Positions 40,766 to 53,631 of a stretch of DNA of 64,000 nucleotides are shown here, one piece after another. The translations under genes and the position numbers were made by a program. The DNA is from Plotosus lineatus (Eukaryota > Chordata > Actinopteri > Siluriformes > Plotosidae), in NCBI GenBank assembly GCA_024760905.1, contig CM045729.1, forward strand, positions 45,496,080-45,560,079. The letters run 5' to 3'. The notes under the pieces were generated by a model. The model ran no database searches and had not been told where the DNA came from. It worked only from the letters and a program-made list of their open reading frames with translations. The first letter of the stretch is position 1; every line of letters begins with the position of its first letter.

Positions 40766-42585
40766 TTATTCCATTAAAAAGTGGCTCATAAAAGTGATAC
40801 TGGGCTGTAGCCTGAATTTTTCTTTCATGTTTACAATATTACGAACTTATGATCAGTTTAATAAAGAACATTTCAGTAATTCTTGTTTTTCCCCTGTAAA
40901 AACGTCAAATAAATTCGTAATATTTATACGCATATCCCATAATATCATAATCAAAGCACACCAAAGCCTAATTAAGAGCACAGTGGACAATATTACATTT
41001 TACTATTTATATTAAAATCTAATTTCACATTCACCTTCAGGGAAAACACCATGAGAGCAGCTTGATCTCTCCTATACCATCAGAGCCTTAAACTGCTGAT
41101 GAGCTCTCTGGTGGATCTAACCGCCTTTTGAACATAAATTTGCATTTAGACAAACCAGCAGCTCCAGACACAGTTGTCTCACTCTTTGACCTGTATCTAA
41201 ATGGCTGTGTGGCTCCGGTGTGGGCTCGCTATAAAACAGACCGTTGGCATGATGGATTTTATTTTAATTTGGTGTGGGGGACAGTGTAACATCTTTAGCC
41301 CTTTCACTTCTCTAACTTTCCTCTTCATCTGGCATATAACTCCCTCCTGTTCCTGTATACAACAAATACAGAGATTAGTCGATGTTATGGATGAAGCCTC
41401 TGACATTCCCAACCCCATCCATAATCTTAATAACAGTTTTCCTTCGTGTCGAGGAATGAGCTGAGTTAAACAAATGGTCACATTGTTGTTGTGGCTCCAC
41501 TGCCAAATTATTTATCCAAAGCCGCTGTGTAAGGCAGAACCTGGCTGTGATGCTAATGATGGTTACTAAGAATGATCTCTCACAGTGTCACTCAGTATTA
41601 CAGGGATAAATGATTATTACCATGTTTTACAGCCCCTATCCCTTCACCCTGCCTACACCACTAGGAGAGTGAGAAGCACACCGGCTGTCTTCTGTTAAGA
41701 TAACATCTCGTTACGCATTTTTAATTTAGTTCTGCTCATTCATTAAAACCAGAGAACACCGAACAAAGACAGGCAATTAAAACCAGCATGGTGGATGTAG
41801 TCGCTTTTCGGCTCATCTTTAATTCACCTGAAACAAAAATAATTAGAATGTGATATTAAAAATGAAGAGATAAAAAAATGAAAATGTCTATCATGAGCTC
41901 ACAGATAGAGAGGCGAGCTCTTTTCAGCAGAGCAAGAGCGAGAAAACGCATTCACTGATACTGGTGTCATTGTAACAACCCTGGTTACTGAAATATTTGT
42001 GTAATATGAAGGTTAGAGATAAGTGCTTGTTTTTTTTTTTTTTGTTTTGTTTTGTTTTTTTTCTTTTTAACACAAATGGCCCTGACCCTCTTGCTATCTC
42101 TTCTACCGGAGTCAAAGGTATCATGGTGGTTTCATTCAATTTTCAACATTTTAAGTCCAACAGCATCAAAAAATTTTGTGGAGAAAATTTAGAATGTTAT
42201 GAGGAAGTGGAGCCGGGGCTGATTTCTTTCTATCCCAAACTGTACATTGATGCAGCTTATCGATTAAAGTCATCTCAAAGGGCTACACAAATGGAAACAC
42301 CCCTTGAACTATTTTGAGTTTACAGTATTTCTTTTCCCCTCACATGTCCATACCACATCATCAATAATGAGTTAGAAGGCACAAGGCACACATAAATATA
42401 CAATCTTGGATGCAATCAACATTAATGAGCTTTATTTATTTATTCTGCCGTCCAATTTCAGTACAAAATATCTTTTGAGGAGAAAGTAAATTCATTAATT
42501 CTCCACATTGCTTATCTCGTTTAGCATCACAACGGCGCTAGAGCCAGTCCGAGCTGACTGTGCAAAAGGTTGAGTACAGCATAGA
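40766..42585. other. intergenic DNA, repeat-poor
   Basis: 1.8 kb without recognised transposons. 41,040-41,480 has balanced base composition and few homopolymers, unlike its surroundings. No exon with good splice sites or a known domain seen. Confidence 0.5.
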
Positions 42586-42975
42586 TGAACAACCATTTGG
42601 AATAGCTAATAAGCTTTATGCGAGTACCATGGTGGTGCGCACATCCGCCTCAGACCAGAAAATGTCCTGGGTTCTAGCCCGGGGGATTAGTGAGGGAGTT
42701 TCTTTTTGGGGTGTTTTTTTTTTTTCTGTGCTTGCATGGGTTTTCTCTGGAAACTGCTTATCTCCCTCAGCCCAAAGACAAGCACATTAGGCTTATTGTC
42801 TGTTCAACATTGCCTCTAGGTGTGAGTGTGAGTGGAAATGGTTGTGTGTGTCAGTCCTGCAAAGGTCTGGCGAGCTGTTCAGGGTGTCCACCACCTTTGC
42901 CAATAGTCAGTTGAGATAGGAGCCAGACACCATATGACCCTAGTAACACTAAGCGGTTTGGGCAAATGAATTAAT
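42586..42975 (+). repeat. SINE family B copy
   Basis: GGTGGTGCGCACATCCGCCT, TCTAGCCCGGGGGATTAG, CAAGCACATTAGGCTTATTG, AGTCCTGCAAAGGTCTGGCG, CCCTAGTAACACTAAGCGG. Ends in AATTAATTAATTAA. Confidence 0.78.
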
Positions 42976-43165
42976 TAATTAACCTGATGCGCATGATTTT
43001 GCATTCTAGGAAGAAACTGGAGTGTCTGAAGAAAGCCAACTAAAGGAGAACATGTAAAATCCACATAGAAACCTTTTTACAGACCACAAGGTTTGAACCC
43101 AGCATCATCTTGTTGTAAGGAAAGCGGGCTCAACACAACACCCACTGTACTCCCAGATGAAAGTA
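42976..43165 (-). repeat. SINE family B fragment
   Basis: TAACCTGATGCGCATGATTT, GAAGAAACTGGAGTGTCTGA, AGGAGAACATGTAAAATCC, AGGTTTGAACCCAGCATC follow the inverse family B order (3' half missing). Confidence 0.65.
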
Positions 43166-43295
43166 ATTAACCAATCAAAGTTTACACAGAGATTACACAA
43201 ATATGATAGTAATAAAATGTCAAGAGTAGACAGGCAATGAGATCAGTATTACATCCACTGTTTTTTTTTTTGTTTTGTTTTGTTTTTTTAGCATT

Positions 43296-43560
43296 TTCAC
43301 TGTGCGGCTAACTGGGTTATCAAAAGGCGGGCCATGTCTCTCACTGTCTATGGTGAGAGGCATGTAAAAGAACCATTGCTGACTTTCGTAAAGAGTAGCT
43401 GCAAAGCCGTCAGCGTGTTTCTGTCCCTTGCTAAAAGGGTTGTGACAGGAAGGGCATCCGACGTAAAAAACCTCTGCCAAATCAAAAACGTGCGAATCAG
43501 ATGATTCGCTGTGGCGACTCCTGAGTAAAAGGGAAAAAGCCGAAAGGAAGACAGACAGAC
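43296..43560 (+). repeat. SINE family A, headless, tail type I
   Basis: Body from GCGGCTAACTGGGTTATC through CTCTCACTGTCTATGGTGAG, then the full type I tail (GACAGGAAGGGCATCCGACG, GATTCGCTGTGGCGACTCCT, GAAAAAGCCGAAAGGAAGAC, AGAC repeats). Very close to the 50,579 copy, so probably young. Confidence 0.88.
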
Positions 43561-43883
43561 TGTGCATTAGCAGCCCTTTGTTTTTGGTGCTTGGCCGGTT
43601 TCTGTATTTTGTTCTTTTGCCTTGGATTTTATTTCTGATACTATTGGCATTGTCTGCCTGAGCTAAGCTGCACTTGCGACCTCTCATCATGCTGGAACCA
43701 TGGCAATCAGTATCATATCCATAAGGACAAATCATATTTCGGCACCATTATCGAATCATCTTTGAGGAAAGTCACCATTTTAACCATGAGTGACCAATGG
43801 ATGCACAAAGCAGGATGTATTGTATTATCCAGTCTCTTTGGGCTGCATTTGTTTGTCTTTTCTTTCTGTTTCTCAGTGTAAGG

Positions 43884-43885
<2 letters not shown>

Positions 43886-43950
<65 letters not shown>
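43886..43950. repeat. (TG)n microsatellite
   Basis: About 32 TG units followed by GAGAGA. Confidence 0.98.
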
Positions 43951-43957
<7 letters not shown>

Positions 43958-44925
43958 TTTCTTCATAGCCCACAGAAGCCCCCAAGACAGGTTTCTTGAG
44001 TACATTCAAGCTGAGTTGTGGCAAACGCTCTTTCTAACCCTGAGAAAACAATATGGGGGGAGGGGGGTATTTTCTATTTTTCCCCAAGACTAAGATGGTC
44101 ATCATTAAAGTCTTAAATCCATTTGAGCAGATCATTTCTGGCTTTGAATGTGTTATTCATGCAGCTTTTCGCATCTGGAATCGATTCTTCTTGCATTGCA
44201 CAAAAAAGGTTGTTTGTCCGTAGCCCTCACCACAAAAACACAACGCTTGTTCAAAAACAGATCCAGAAATTTTATTTTTAAACAAAGTTTTGACTTTCTT
44301 TTTTTATTATTTATTTGTTCCTTCACCATTTCAGCATTTACAAATTTTGGCATGTCACAATGATCACTGAGTGCTTTCTGCAACAGTACAACTGAGTTTT
44401 TCGTTTCCATGAAGTTCCTCTATGGACTAAATCAACACTCATACAGACTTTGACAGTGTGAGTGTCAGAACCCAGTCTAGCGTGAGCAACATGTAGCAGG
44501 CTGTCTTTTCAGAAAAATGTGCCAACCATCTACTGCACAGTTGTCACTCAGTTCCATCTGTAGAGCACGAGCGTATGTTCTTCCCTTAGTTCTACAGTTA
44601 CTATTTTACTATGTGCTCTGAAACTGTCCCTCCATAGCACGCCTCAGTAGGCAATGAGTATAGTGTTCAAGTGCTTCTAATGGAGCAGAGAAATGGACAA
44701 CATTTTTCTCTTGAACTCGAGGCCAGGGCGAAAAATATAGCAGGGTTTTGACATGTCTGCAGACTCCTGGCTGTGTGACGTGGCTATATAGGAGCAAAGA
44801 ATTCATGCAGTGGGCTTTGAGACCCTGCAGCCCAGCCTGTCAATCACATTGATGCCTCACAAAGCCAATAATTACTTTTTCAAACCCACAGGGAGGCTTG
44901 TCTCGTTGCCATTGCCACACACACA
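43951..44925. other. intergenic DNA, repeat-poor
   Basis: Nearly 1 kb with no recognised repeat; 44,430-44,880 is the most balanced part. No exon supported. Confidence 0.5.
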
Positions 44926-44942
44926 CACACACACACACATTG

Positions 44943-45012
<70 letters not shown>
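44926..45012. repeat. (CA)n microsatellite
   Basis: Two CA arrays (10 and about 35 units) split by a repeated CATTGCCA, which suggests a duplication of the array edge. Confidence 0.97.
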
Positions 45013-45015
<3 letters not shown>

Positions 45016-45629
45016 ACAACAAGCATACATATAATAAAATACACCCACCTTATTGGTGAACATTGCAGGTATACAATTATTTACTGTAGTCCCTGTTGAC
45101 ATGCACCATTTATCAGCCCCGTCTATCCCATCCATCAATGAAAACTGACCACTGTAGGACTGCTGAATAGATATTATTTGCAGGGAAGACTATTCCCTGT
45201 GCAGTCGTGACCCTGACATTGCAGGGTGTGTGCTCGGGTAGTGTGACTATGTCATATGTCAGTATTAATGAGATTTTTAAAAATCATAGTGATTAAGGTT
45301 TTGAACGAAAACATTTCATATTACCAATATTACTAAATATGACACCTGAAGCAGACTAATAGACGACGAACATGTACCATGTGTTGGATAATATATGGTG
45401 AGTCAGTAAGTATCTTAAAATACTGTACTGTAAACTATGACAAGGGGATCAGGATCCTATTGATCAGCAGATGGGCAACATAAAAGGGTATATTTCATTA
45501 TAATCAACTCAATTTGCGTTATATTGCTTACTACATAGATATTTACATATTGTTAAGAATATGTCTATTACCTTCTCTAATAACATGCATACCATAACAA
45601 TGGATTATTGAACACAGTCCATCTGAAAA

Positions 45630-45960
45630 AAAAAAATACGAATGTGTTGCTAGACCACCTTTTGCCGTAATTACAGTCTATAATCACTGTGTTGGTGTTT
45701 CAACACCCTTATCCAAATCACATTTATTTCTATAGTTGGGCTAATTTTTCACCATCATTCCATAAAGTCTTCTCCAGCACATCTCAAACACTTTCAATAG
45801 AGTTCAGGGTTAATGGTTAAGGTTAACCCTGTGGTACTAGTTCATGTGTGAAAATTATTCCTTTATGCTCCCTGAACCACTTGCACAGTATCTGAGCCAC
45901 ACTTTTGTATCTGTGCCATCTGGGAAGATGAAAAAACCTGGTAATTCAACCAACTTGATT
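45630..45960 (-). pseudogene. Tc1-like transposon remnant
   Basis: The inverse reads AACCCTGAACTCTATTGAAA then GTGTTTGAGATGTGCTGGAG, and GTGGTTCAGGGAGCATAAAG with AATAATTTTCACACATGAAC. This is the same transposase region as at 6,480-6,620 (PDLNPIE-W-D area), heavily mutated. Confidence 0.7.
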
Positions 45961-46051
45961 TTATTGCCATGTGTAAATTTGCTGAGCCTCAACCTGACCA
46001 GCTGATGCAGCAACACCATTTCAATTACACACTGTTATCAAGGATAAAGAT

Positions 46052-46175
46052 AATCAATTCATTCATTCATTTTCTGAACCACTTTATCCTAATTAGGGTT
46101 GCATGGTGGTTGGGCTCATCTCACCCAACTCTGGGCTAGGACGGGGTATACCGTCGGGGCATGAAGGCGGTCCAA
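46052..46175 (-). repeat. SINE tail fragment
   Basis: TTTTCTGAACCACTTTATCC, AATTAGGGTTGCATGGTGG and CAACTCTGGGCTAGGACGGG match the inverse of the shared tail II. Confidence 0.65.
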
Positions 46176-46221
46176 AACAAAATATGAGTGTGAATTTTTT
46201 GTCAGTTGGACTATCTACAGC

Positions 46222-46330
46222 GTACACTATACGGCCAAAAGGATGTGCACCCCTCATTACCATACCCATAGTATGCCTTTTATTCATCACATTCCAGACT
46301 TGGTTCCTTTTTTCTATTTAAAGAAAAAAA
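46222..46330. mobile_element. Tc1-like nonautonomous element, end fragment
   Basis: TACACTATACGGCCAAAAGG then TGTGCACCCC is the type of end seen in a common fish Tc1-like MITE (ACTATATGGCCAAAAG). The rest of the element is not clear. An interior of the same family may be at 47,990-48,175. Confidence 0.5.
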
Positions 46331-47036
46331 AAACACCCTCCCCTCTTCTGCGTTGACTCTTCATTAGATTCTGTGTCATGACTAATGGATTTCTGATCAT
46401 TTAGTCATAACAGCTTGAGTAAGTTCAGTAATTGATAGTGGGCTGGGCCTTCAAACCAAGGGGTATGGTTGGGTTGACATCGGGGTTTATATGTGCCATT
46501 CAGTCATTTTATATCAACTATGAAAAAACTCTTAGGCCACTCATTTTATATAATCTGGTTGACGGATCCACCGAAGCACTGGCAAAGGTGCCGCGAAAAA
46601 TAATTTTTAACTTTTGCAATTTATTATTTTTTCCCTGCTGATCTCTGTATTCTATACCAATGTGAAAAAAAATCAAGTCTTAATCAGCCACAAAATCATA
46701 TCTTGAAGTATTATGTACAATTTTGTGTGTTCGTCTTTGAGATCGCGCTTACATCTTTATATCCAAATGAATTCTCGCATCGGGTATCATGAGTCGAGAC
46801 TTCCAGCATGCTTTGCAAGTGACTCTAATGTCATCTTTGAAGAACATTTGAAGTGTATTTGAAGAATTTGCACACTTTGATAACATCACTTTGAAGAATA
46901 TTTGATGATATTCCCAGCACTTCTGAAATCATCAACCAGATATTATACATGAAAAAATGTTAAGTGACGAAACCTTCCTGTGCTATTAATATCAATAAAA
47001 TAACATTTGTTGAATATATATATATATATACACACA
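46331..47036. other. intergenic DNA, nothing certain
   Basis: May include decayed Tc1-like sequence at 46,420-46,560; otherwise unrecognised. Confidence 0.4.
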
Positions 47037-47826
47037 CAGTAAAACCTCCGCTGACGAACGCTTAAGATCACGAACTTTTCGCCTCAAGATCATTAAATTT
47101 GCGAGCATATAGTCTCTGCTGACGAACTAGTTTTCGGCGGACGAACCAAACCACGCGGTCGAACAGTGCCACGGTGGCGGCCACGAGAAGCTGACGCACG
47201 CTCACAGCGTCACAGTTCGTCACACCCCTTTCTTTGAGTGCGGAAGTGGTTTGTGTTTGATATACATTTTGGACCATATTGAGTGTACTTTTGCTATTAT
47301 GGGACCGAAAAAGACCCCACCACAGGCGAAGATCATTGAAAAACACGAACGAGGTGTGCGTTTGTGTGACTCAGCGTCCCAGTACCAGTACGCTAAGTCT
47401 ACCATTGCTCCCATCCTTAAGAACAAGGAAGCTATTAAGGGTGCGTGTGTGGCTAAGGGTGTTTCCAAACAGTAGGCGTTTCCAAACTCTCCTTCCAAAC
47501 AGTAAGTCCCTCCCTCCCTCCTCCTCCCACTCCATTCCATCAAGCCATCAACTACCATCACAAAGGTAAATAAAACGACTTTATTATACAGTACAGTTTA
47601 TTTCTTTAATTACAATACAATAGCACATTTATTATACATAAAATAAGGTATATTTTTGTGTAGTTTTAAGGCTTATTTAGTAGAAAATTATGTTTTATGG
47701 GGACCTGGGAACGGATTATTCTCATTTTAATGGTTTCTTATGGGAAATAAATGTTCGGAAGACGAACTTTTCGCCTCACACACACTTTCTGGGAACCAAT
47801 TATGTTCGTGAGCAGAGGTATCACTG
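47037..47826 (+). mobile_element. Tigger/pogo-type element (third family)
   Basis: 790 bp. Ends CAGTAAAACCTCCGCTGACG and GTGAGCAGAGGTATCACTG are imperfect inverted copies. Subterminal GACGAACTTTTCGCCTCA and ACGAACTTTTCGCCTCAAG repeat, and the word ACGAAC recurs. It carries the start of a Tigger-type transposase. A (TA)n tract flanks the right side; the left flank is a CA/TA mix, so the TA duplication is unclear there. Confidence 0.8.
47299..47475 (+). pseudogene. Tigger-type transposase N-terminal helix-turn-helix remnant
   Basis: The reading MGPKKTPPQAKIIEKHERGV then RLCDSASQYQYAKSTIAPIL and KNKEAIKGACVAKGVSKQ has the first helix-turn-helix pattern of Tigger/CENP-B-like transposases: (K)IIEKHERGVR, S-x-x-A-x-x-Y-x-x-AKSTI-x-x-ILKNKE-x-IK. 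It ends after 58 residues; the second DNA-binding domain and DDE core are deleted. Confidence 0.8.
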
Positions 47827-47989
47827 TATATATATATATATATAATATTATATTATATCATATTATATTTTTCTTTTCCCTCCGACACTTTTTTTTAAAT
47901 GTAAATAATAATATTTGAAATCTAGTGGCCTTATTTTTTTCTTATTTCCTCCTACAACACTAAATTTGTGCTGAAAACTCCGTCAACCG

Positions 47990-48180
47990 GAAAATAAAAA
48001 ATGAGTGGCGTTATGGATCTCACTCTGTGCACAAGGGCATCGCTGTGTTGTAACTTGTTTTGGCCCCTTAGTTCTAGTGGAGGAAACTGGATCCAGCATA
48101 TGAAAAATATTTTTGTGGCAATAGTTTAGGGAAGATTGGGCGTATGTGTGTGATAGCCAAGTGTTCAAACATTTAGACAT
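47990..48180 (-). mobile_element. Tc1-like nonautonomous element, interior fragment
   Basis: The inverse contains CCCAATCTTCCCTAAACTAT, TGCCACAAA, TAGAACTAAGGGGCCAAAAC and GCGATGCCCTTGTGCACAGA, the order seen in a common fish Tc1-like MITE (recalled from general knowledge). No ends are visible. Confidence 0.5.
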
Positions 48181-48951
48181 TTAATGTTTAATGTTATGAG
48201 AGAAATTTATCACAAAGTTACATATGTATATCCACCTTTTTTTGTCTTGTTCTTGCACTGCACTAACTTTAATTAATTCATTTATTTATTTGACATTGTT
48301 TGTAGGTCTCTACACCGACTGATTTCTGAAGTTGGAATCAATCACTGAATCTCATTTGGGTATGAATAATTTTAGACACTTGGTGTCACATACAGAAAGG
48401 GCTGCTTTTGCAGACTGATATCTTTAAGCTTAAATTGTTATCATCGATCATATCCTGTTGCAGGTTATTCCACACAAAGCTTAAGGATTTCATGCTATAG
48501 TAATCCTGGGAGGCAAAATCGAGTCATTTCACATCTGCCTCACTCACCCAGAAAACCATGGCTCTCAGCTGCATATATGGACTTTTTGTCTCTGATGTAC
48601 TCCAATCACAGTGTGGGTTCAGCAGCCACTTTAACCGGAGAGAGCATATTAGGCAGCTGATGCTCGTGTCAGCAATCTGACATCTTCAGAGACCTGCAGT
48701 CCGATGACATCGCTCACACAGAAGAAGGCCTGTGGCTGTGTGTCTCTTGGTCTATTAACTCTGCTTTCCTCAAAGCCTATCCTAAAGCAAAGAACCTCAT
48801 ATGTAGTCCTCTTGCTTTCTCAGTGCTTTTGTTGCTTGACACACATCCCTTGTTCACACTGCTTAGGAGATCAGCATACACTGAGTTCTGGCAGTTTGGA
48901 ACCTGGCCTGTGAGAGCAATATTAGGGGTGTGTGTTTTTGTGTATGTGCGA

Positions 48952-48955
<4 letters not shown>
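48181..48955. other. intergenic DNA, nothing recognised
   Basis: Repeat-poor; no gene or repeat family supported. Confidence 0.5.

Positions 48956-48956
<1 letters not shown>

Positions 48957-49027
<71 letters not shown>
48957..49027. repeat. (TG)n microsatellite
   Basis: About 35 TG units. Confidence 0.98.
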
Positions 49028-49028
<1 letters not shown>

Positions 49029-49676
49029 TGCATGCAAGTAAAGAATGTGCTATTACTATTAAGCATAGACATGAATGAGACTTAGTTTAAGTTTACATAC
49101 TGTAGTTAATCTCTGTAATAATACACTGCAGTGAAAATGAAACGCAGCATGCACATTCTTCCCCACATACCCCTGAGGAGACCTCCCTCTGCTCATCTCT
49201 ACAAGCTTACACACATATACAGAATCCTGCAAACAACTGGAGAATGACTTAAATTGTTCCTCTGTTGTTTTAATGGAGGTTCAGTGGGGAAGAAATCCTC
49301 TGAGGTCAGTGACTGTTGAATTTAATGACTTTACCATTGTTTCTGAGCAGAAGTGGAGTGATCTCACCAGAGAATAGTGCTGAATCAAATTCTAACCTTA
49401 CTGGAGCTATGCCATTTCTCCTTCCATGGGCGGGGTGGGGTTGGGAGGGTTGGGCTGAAAGCTAATGATAGACTAGCATTTATACTATAAGTGAGCAAGT
49501 GGAATGTGCATTAGGATGCATGGGTGTGATCCATGTGTTTTGGACTTTTTAGTACTTTCCTCAGTGTATTGATTCATTGGGAGTAGAAATATTACTTGAT
49601 GAGTTAAATCTGTATATCATGTACTGTCTGTAATCATTATTTTTAAATACAAACATTAAATGTCTTCATTATTACA

Positions 49677-49945
49677 GATGTCCCCACAGTGCAGCTAACT
49701 GTGTTATTAAAGGCCAGACATGTCTCTCACTGTCTGTGGTGAGAGGCATGTAAAAGAAACATTGCTGACTTTCAACAAGAGTAGCTTGAAGAGTAGCACC
49801 GACAAGCTGTCAGTGTGTTTCTGCCCTGCGATGGACTGGCGAGCTGTCCAGGGTGTACTCTGCTCTCGCCTGGAGTTGGCTGAGATGGGCGCCAGCCTCC
49901 CTGTGACCCTAATTAGGATTAAGCGGTTACAGAAAATGATTGATA
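49677..49945 (+). repeat. SINE family A, headless, tail type II
   Basis: Body from CCACAGTGCAGCTAACTGTG through CTCTCACTGTCTGTGGTGAG, then GCCCTGCGATGGACTGGCGA, GGGCGCCAGCCTCCCTGTGA and AGGATTAAGCGGTTACAG. The clearest type II tail. Confidence 0.88.
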
Positions 49946-50221
49946 TTACTGATGTCTTCCAAACAGCAATAGGCCTTGCCATTCTTGTAGTCTTGCAACT
50001 TGAAACTACAAGTTCTAATCAGCTGCAAATAATTTGTCAGTTGTTCTTGTTGCTTTATACTTGGTTTCAAGTGCCATTCTAAATCCAGTGGTTGTCTTCC
50101 AAATCTCTACATTTATTTGATTCATTCTGTCAATCCATAATCAATACTGCTTGTCCATCAGGGCTCATTGGAAACTGTTGCCAATCAAAGCTGATTTTAA
50201 GCAAGAGGCAGGGACCCTGAA

Positions 50222-50420
50222 CAGGTTGTTGGTCTACTGCAGGGCTCCCAGAGATACAAGCCACCACTCAGACTCACATTTGGGGCGTAAAAACAGTTGC
50301 TATTTGACCTAATATTTTTTGACTGTGAGAGGAAATTGGAGTGACCAATGGAAAAGCACTGGAGAGCATGCAATCTTCACCATTAAGGCCTTTGGCTGAG
50401 ATTTGAACCCTGAACTATGT
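50222..50420 (-). repeat. SINE family B fragment, decayed
   Basis: CAGGGCTCCCAGAGATACAA, AGACTCACATTTGGGGCG, TTTTTTGACTGTGAGAGGAA, GAGAGCATGCAATCTTCAC and GAGATTTGAACCCTGAAC follow the inverse family B order. Confidence 0.6.
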
Positions 50421-50578
50421 CTACATAACTACAAAGTAGTATATATATATATAGCTATCCGAATATCCTTTCAAGTATTTATTCCATTTTTTTGTTTGTT
50501 TGTTTGTTGTAGTGATGCAGTGTGACCCACGAACCAACACAAACATATTTTGCAGAATCCAGTCGAATCCAGGCATTC

Positions 50579-50930
50579 GGGGCAGTGGTGGTCTAGTGGT
50601 ATAGGGCGCTGAATCGCTGATCCAAAGGTTGGGGGTTCGAGTCCCACTCTCCACAAGGTTGTGACTGTCCCCCCCAGTGCAGCTAACTGGGTTATGAAAG
50701 GCGGGTCATGTCTCTCACTGTCCATGGTGAGAGGCATGTAAAAGAACCATTGCTGACTTTCGTATAGAGTAGCTGCAAAGTCGTCAGCGTGTTTCTGTCC
50801 CTTGCTAAAAGGGTTGTGACAGGAAGGGCATCCGACGTAAAAACCTCTGCCAAATCAAACGTGCGAATCAGATGATTCGCTGTGGCGACTCCCGAGTAAA
50901 AGGGAAAAAGCCGAAAGGAAGACAGACAGA
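50579..50930 (+). repeat. SINE family A, full length, best copy, tail type I
   Basis: Head GGGGCAGTGGTGGTCTAGTG, B box GGTTCGAGTCCCACTCTCC, body, tail GACAGGAAGGGCATCCGACG, GATTCGCTGTGGCGACTCCC and GAAAAAGCCGAAAGGAAGAC. It is flanked by CCAGTCGAATCCAGGCATT on both sides (50,559 and 50,932), a 19-bp perfect target duplication, so the copy is young. Confidence 0.95.
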
Positions 50931-50950
50931 CCAGTCGAATCCAGGCATTA

Positions 50951-53620
50951 GACTGACCACATGATCCACTACCTTGTTCTCATTCCCAGGATTTTTAAAT
51001 ACAACCACATGGTCTCAGTTAGGATAGTCCTTATAAATAGCCTGGACTTTCAGTGTATCTTTGTGAAGCTTCAGCTGATTTTTCTTTGACCTGCACCCAA
51101 ACCCTGCATGTGGATGGATATCATGTTTATACATTTTAAGAACAAAATCATGACTGAATTATTGGGCTGTTTCTTGAAAGTATTTCAGGAAAGTAACTAC
51201 TCTGGAATGGGTGTGAAAAATGCACAAACCCTGTTTCCCATTTCTCTCTGACACTGATATTTTATATTCCAGTTTCCAAGTAATTCTTTCCCTTTGTCTC
51301 CCTCTTCCCTCTAAACTAGCTCTCACATCAACAAGTCCTTTGAGAGCAATGCTTTTTTTTTTTTTTTTTTTTTTTGTCTTTGTGTGTATTTATCGTGACA
51401 ATGCTCCTCACATGTGCAAGCAATTTAAAAGAACACGAGGCAGGCCTTGATGACTTATGTTGATATTTTTTGACCTTGCTTTCTTTGTTTAAGAGATGCA
51501 TGTTTATCAGACTCTATAATTCCTCGCTATCATATCAAAGAACAGACATCAATCTCATGCCTGTGAAGGGACACTTGAGCAGGGATCAAAGCAGTCCAAC
51601 ATTCAACTCTTGACTAGCCACTCTTAAAGCAATGTGCTTTTCTGTAATTTTTATAAATTGTGTTCCTAAAAGTACTCCCAGTGCTGTACAAAATCACAGG
51701 TATAACCACTTTCGAGCATGGCTACCCTTTTCCCATGTGTGCAATAGTCAGCCGAGTCAGACATCCTTGAAGTTGAGTGGTAGCATGACCCATAAATCTC
51801 AGTCAAAATAGATTCTCAAGAGCTTTCTATTTATCACTGAGATGACACCAAAACTCTTGTGAGGCCATTTGCATACTCCATTACACATTGAGTGTTGATG
51901 TCATGCTACAACATGGGAATGATTTCTTAAGCCTAATGCATAGTGATCTATTTTCTTAAGGTTCACATGTTAGACTTTAAGATACACGTTTAGCATTTCG
52001 TATTCATGTCTTTTGAGAATTAAAATTATTTAAAATATAAAATGCTAATAAACCCCAGTATATGCGCCTCCTTCCCAAGGGAGTGACTGTGGTCTAAAGG
52101 CTTCTGAGTACACAGCGTGATGCAACTAATAAAGTCCAGATTAATTCAAGTTCATTTGCATAGACTTCACCTCCCAGACAGGTGCCAAACCCATTCTCAG
52201 GCTCATCCCAAGGCCTTTATCAATTCTTCAGCTTCCCTCAACGGTTCCCGGGGGACTGTGGATAAAAGCTGAAGATAGAACTTGCTGAATGAGGTTATTA
52301 AATGCGTGTCAGCGCTCTGACACAAAGTTATTGATAAGGCTTCATTAGTCATTGGGTGAGTGTACTGAGTATCTGGAACGGACGGCAACACTGATGAATC
52401 TATAATACTGCAGTGAAGTGGCTGAGTGTGCAATCTTGTGACTGACCAATCAAAGCCTACTTGGCAACTTAAGTGAACAGGAATAGAGAACATTTGTGTT
52501 GTGGTGGTAGGGGAGGTTATAGATTTTCTTTAGAAGACTAAAGGTCAGAACATTCTGAAACATTGCATATGCAAGCTGTTGTGAAGTGTTTGTTTATTAA
52601 AACACCATTCCCTAAAATCCGAAACGGCTTGGTTTACTTTTATCTAACATTTTTACTTTTATTTAACATTAATGTTTCTCCGGAATTTTGTAACAGTCAG
52701 AGGTAATGTTTTTATCTTGTCAACACAAGGGCGTTTTCAGGATGGAGGCTGAGCAGTTTGTCACTATGACAAACAGCACTTTTCTGACTTATTAACTCTT
52801 ATAACTAACTTGTCTCCTTATTGAAATATGTGCAATGTAGAAAAAGAAAGGTTCAGTAATGTAATCACAGCTCTCTTTATAGAACAGGGATTTCCTGGAG
52901 CATGGAGTTGCATGAGGCATGGACTATCTGTCAAGTTCACTTGGAAATGGGTTTCATTCAGAATTCCATTAAGTTTCTTCCTTTTTTAATCAGAGGTTAA
53001 GCGTGAAATATTATATTATTATGAAATTTCACAGTGTACATGGTTTATTTCTTTCCTGATAAAAAATCTGCAGTTCTTACCTTGAACTGGTTTCTGAGTG
53101 TGCATACCTGAACCCTGGTTCAATCCCCCCCATGCACCATGCATAATACTGGGAGTAATCATGGCAAACCTTATAGCAGTACAAATACAGGTAATAATAA
53201 GACATTACACATTAAACAACTAAATTATCCATTAAACATTAAACACTATAATAAACAGCAGAATTAGGATGTTTCAGTTAAATAAATGATACTTCTATAA
53301 TTGCTGCTGATTGGCTGGGTGCAGTACAGTTTTTAGCACCGCCCAGCCACATTTATTTAAATGACAAAACAGACTGTTATCCTTCTTGTTTTGTCTCAAT
53401 AATATGTAAGTCTAAATTGTCTTTCTATCTGGAATCTAATTCAAACAATTAGTTTTTCCTATGCTGATATCTGCACATTTCCCATTATAATTTCTCTTTG
53501 CAATTTTATTTTTCTGTATCGACTACGAGATTGATAGAAACAGAACAGACTGTCTGTGTCTTGACCAGCACACTCTGTCTGTTCATTACATTTACTGGCT
53601 TATATGAATTGACCACCATA
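50951..53620. other. intergenic DNA, repeat-poor
   Basis: 2.7 kb with a T25 run near 51,351-51,375 but no recognised transposon. 52,060-52,490 has balanced composition. No exon supported. Confidence 0.5.
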
Positions 53621-53631
53621 CGCATACCTCT

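Noticed and set aside
42120..42317. Possible exon in the 106-codon ORF at 41,997
   Set aside because: The start is a T-tract translation and the rest has no recognised domain or convincing acceptor/donor pair.
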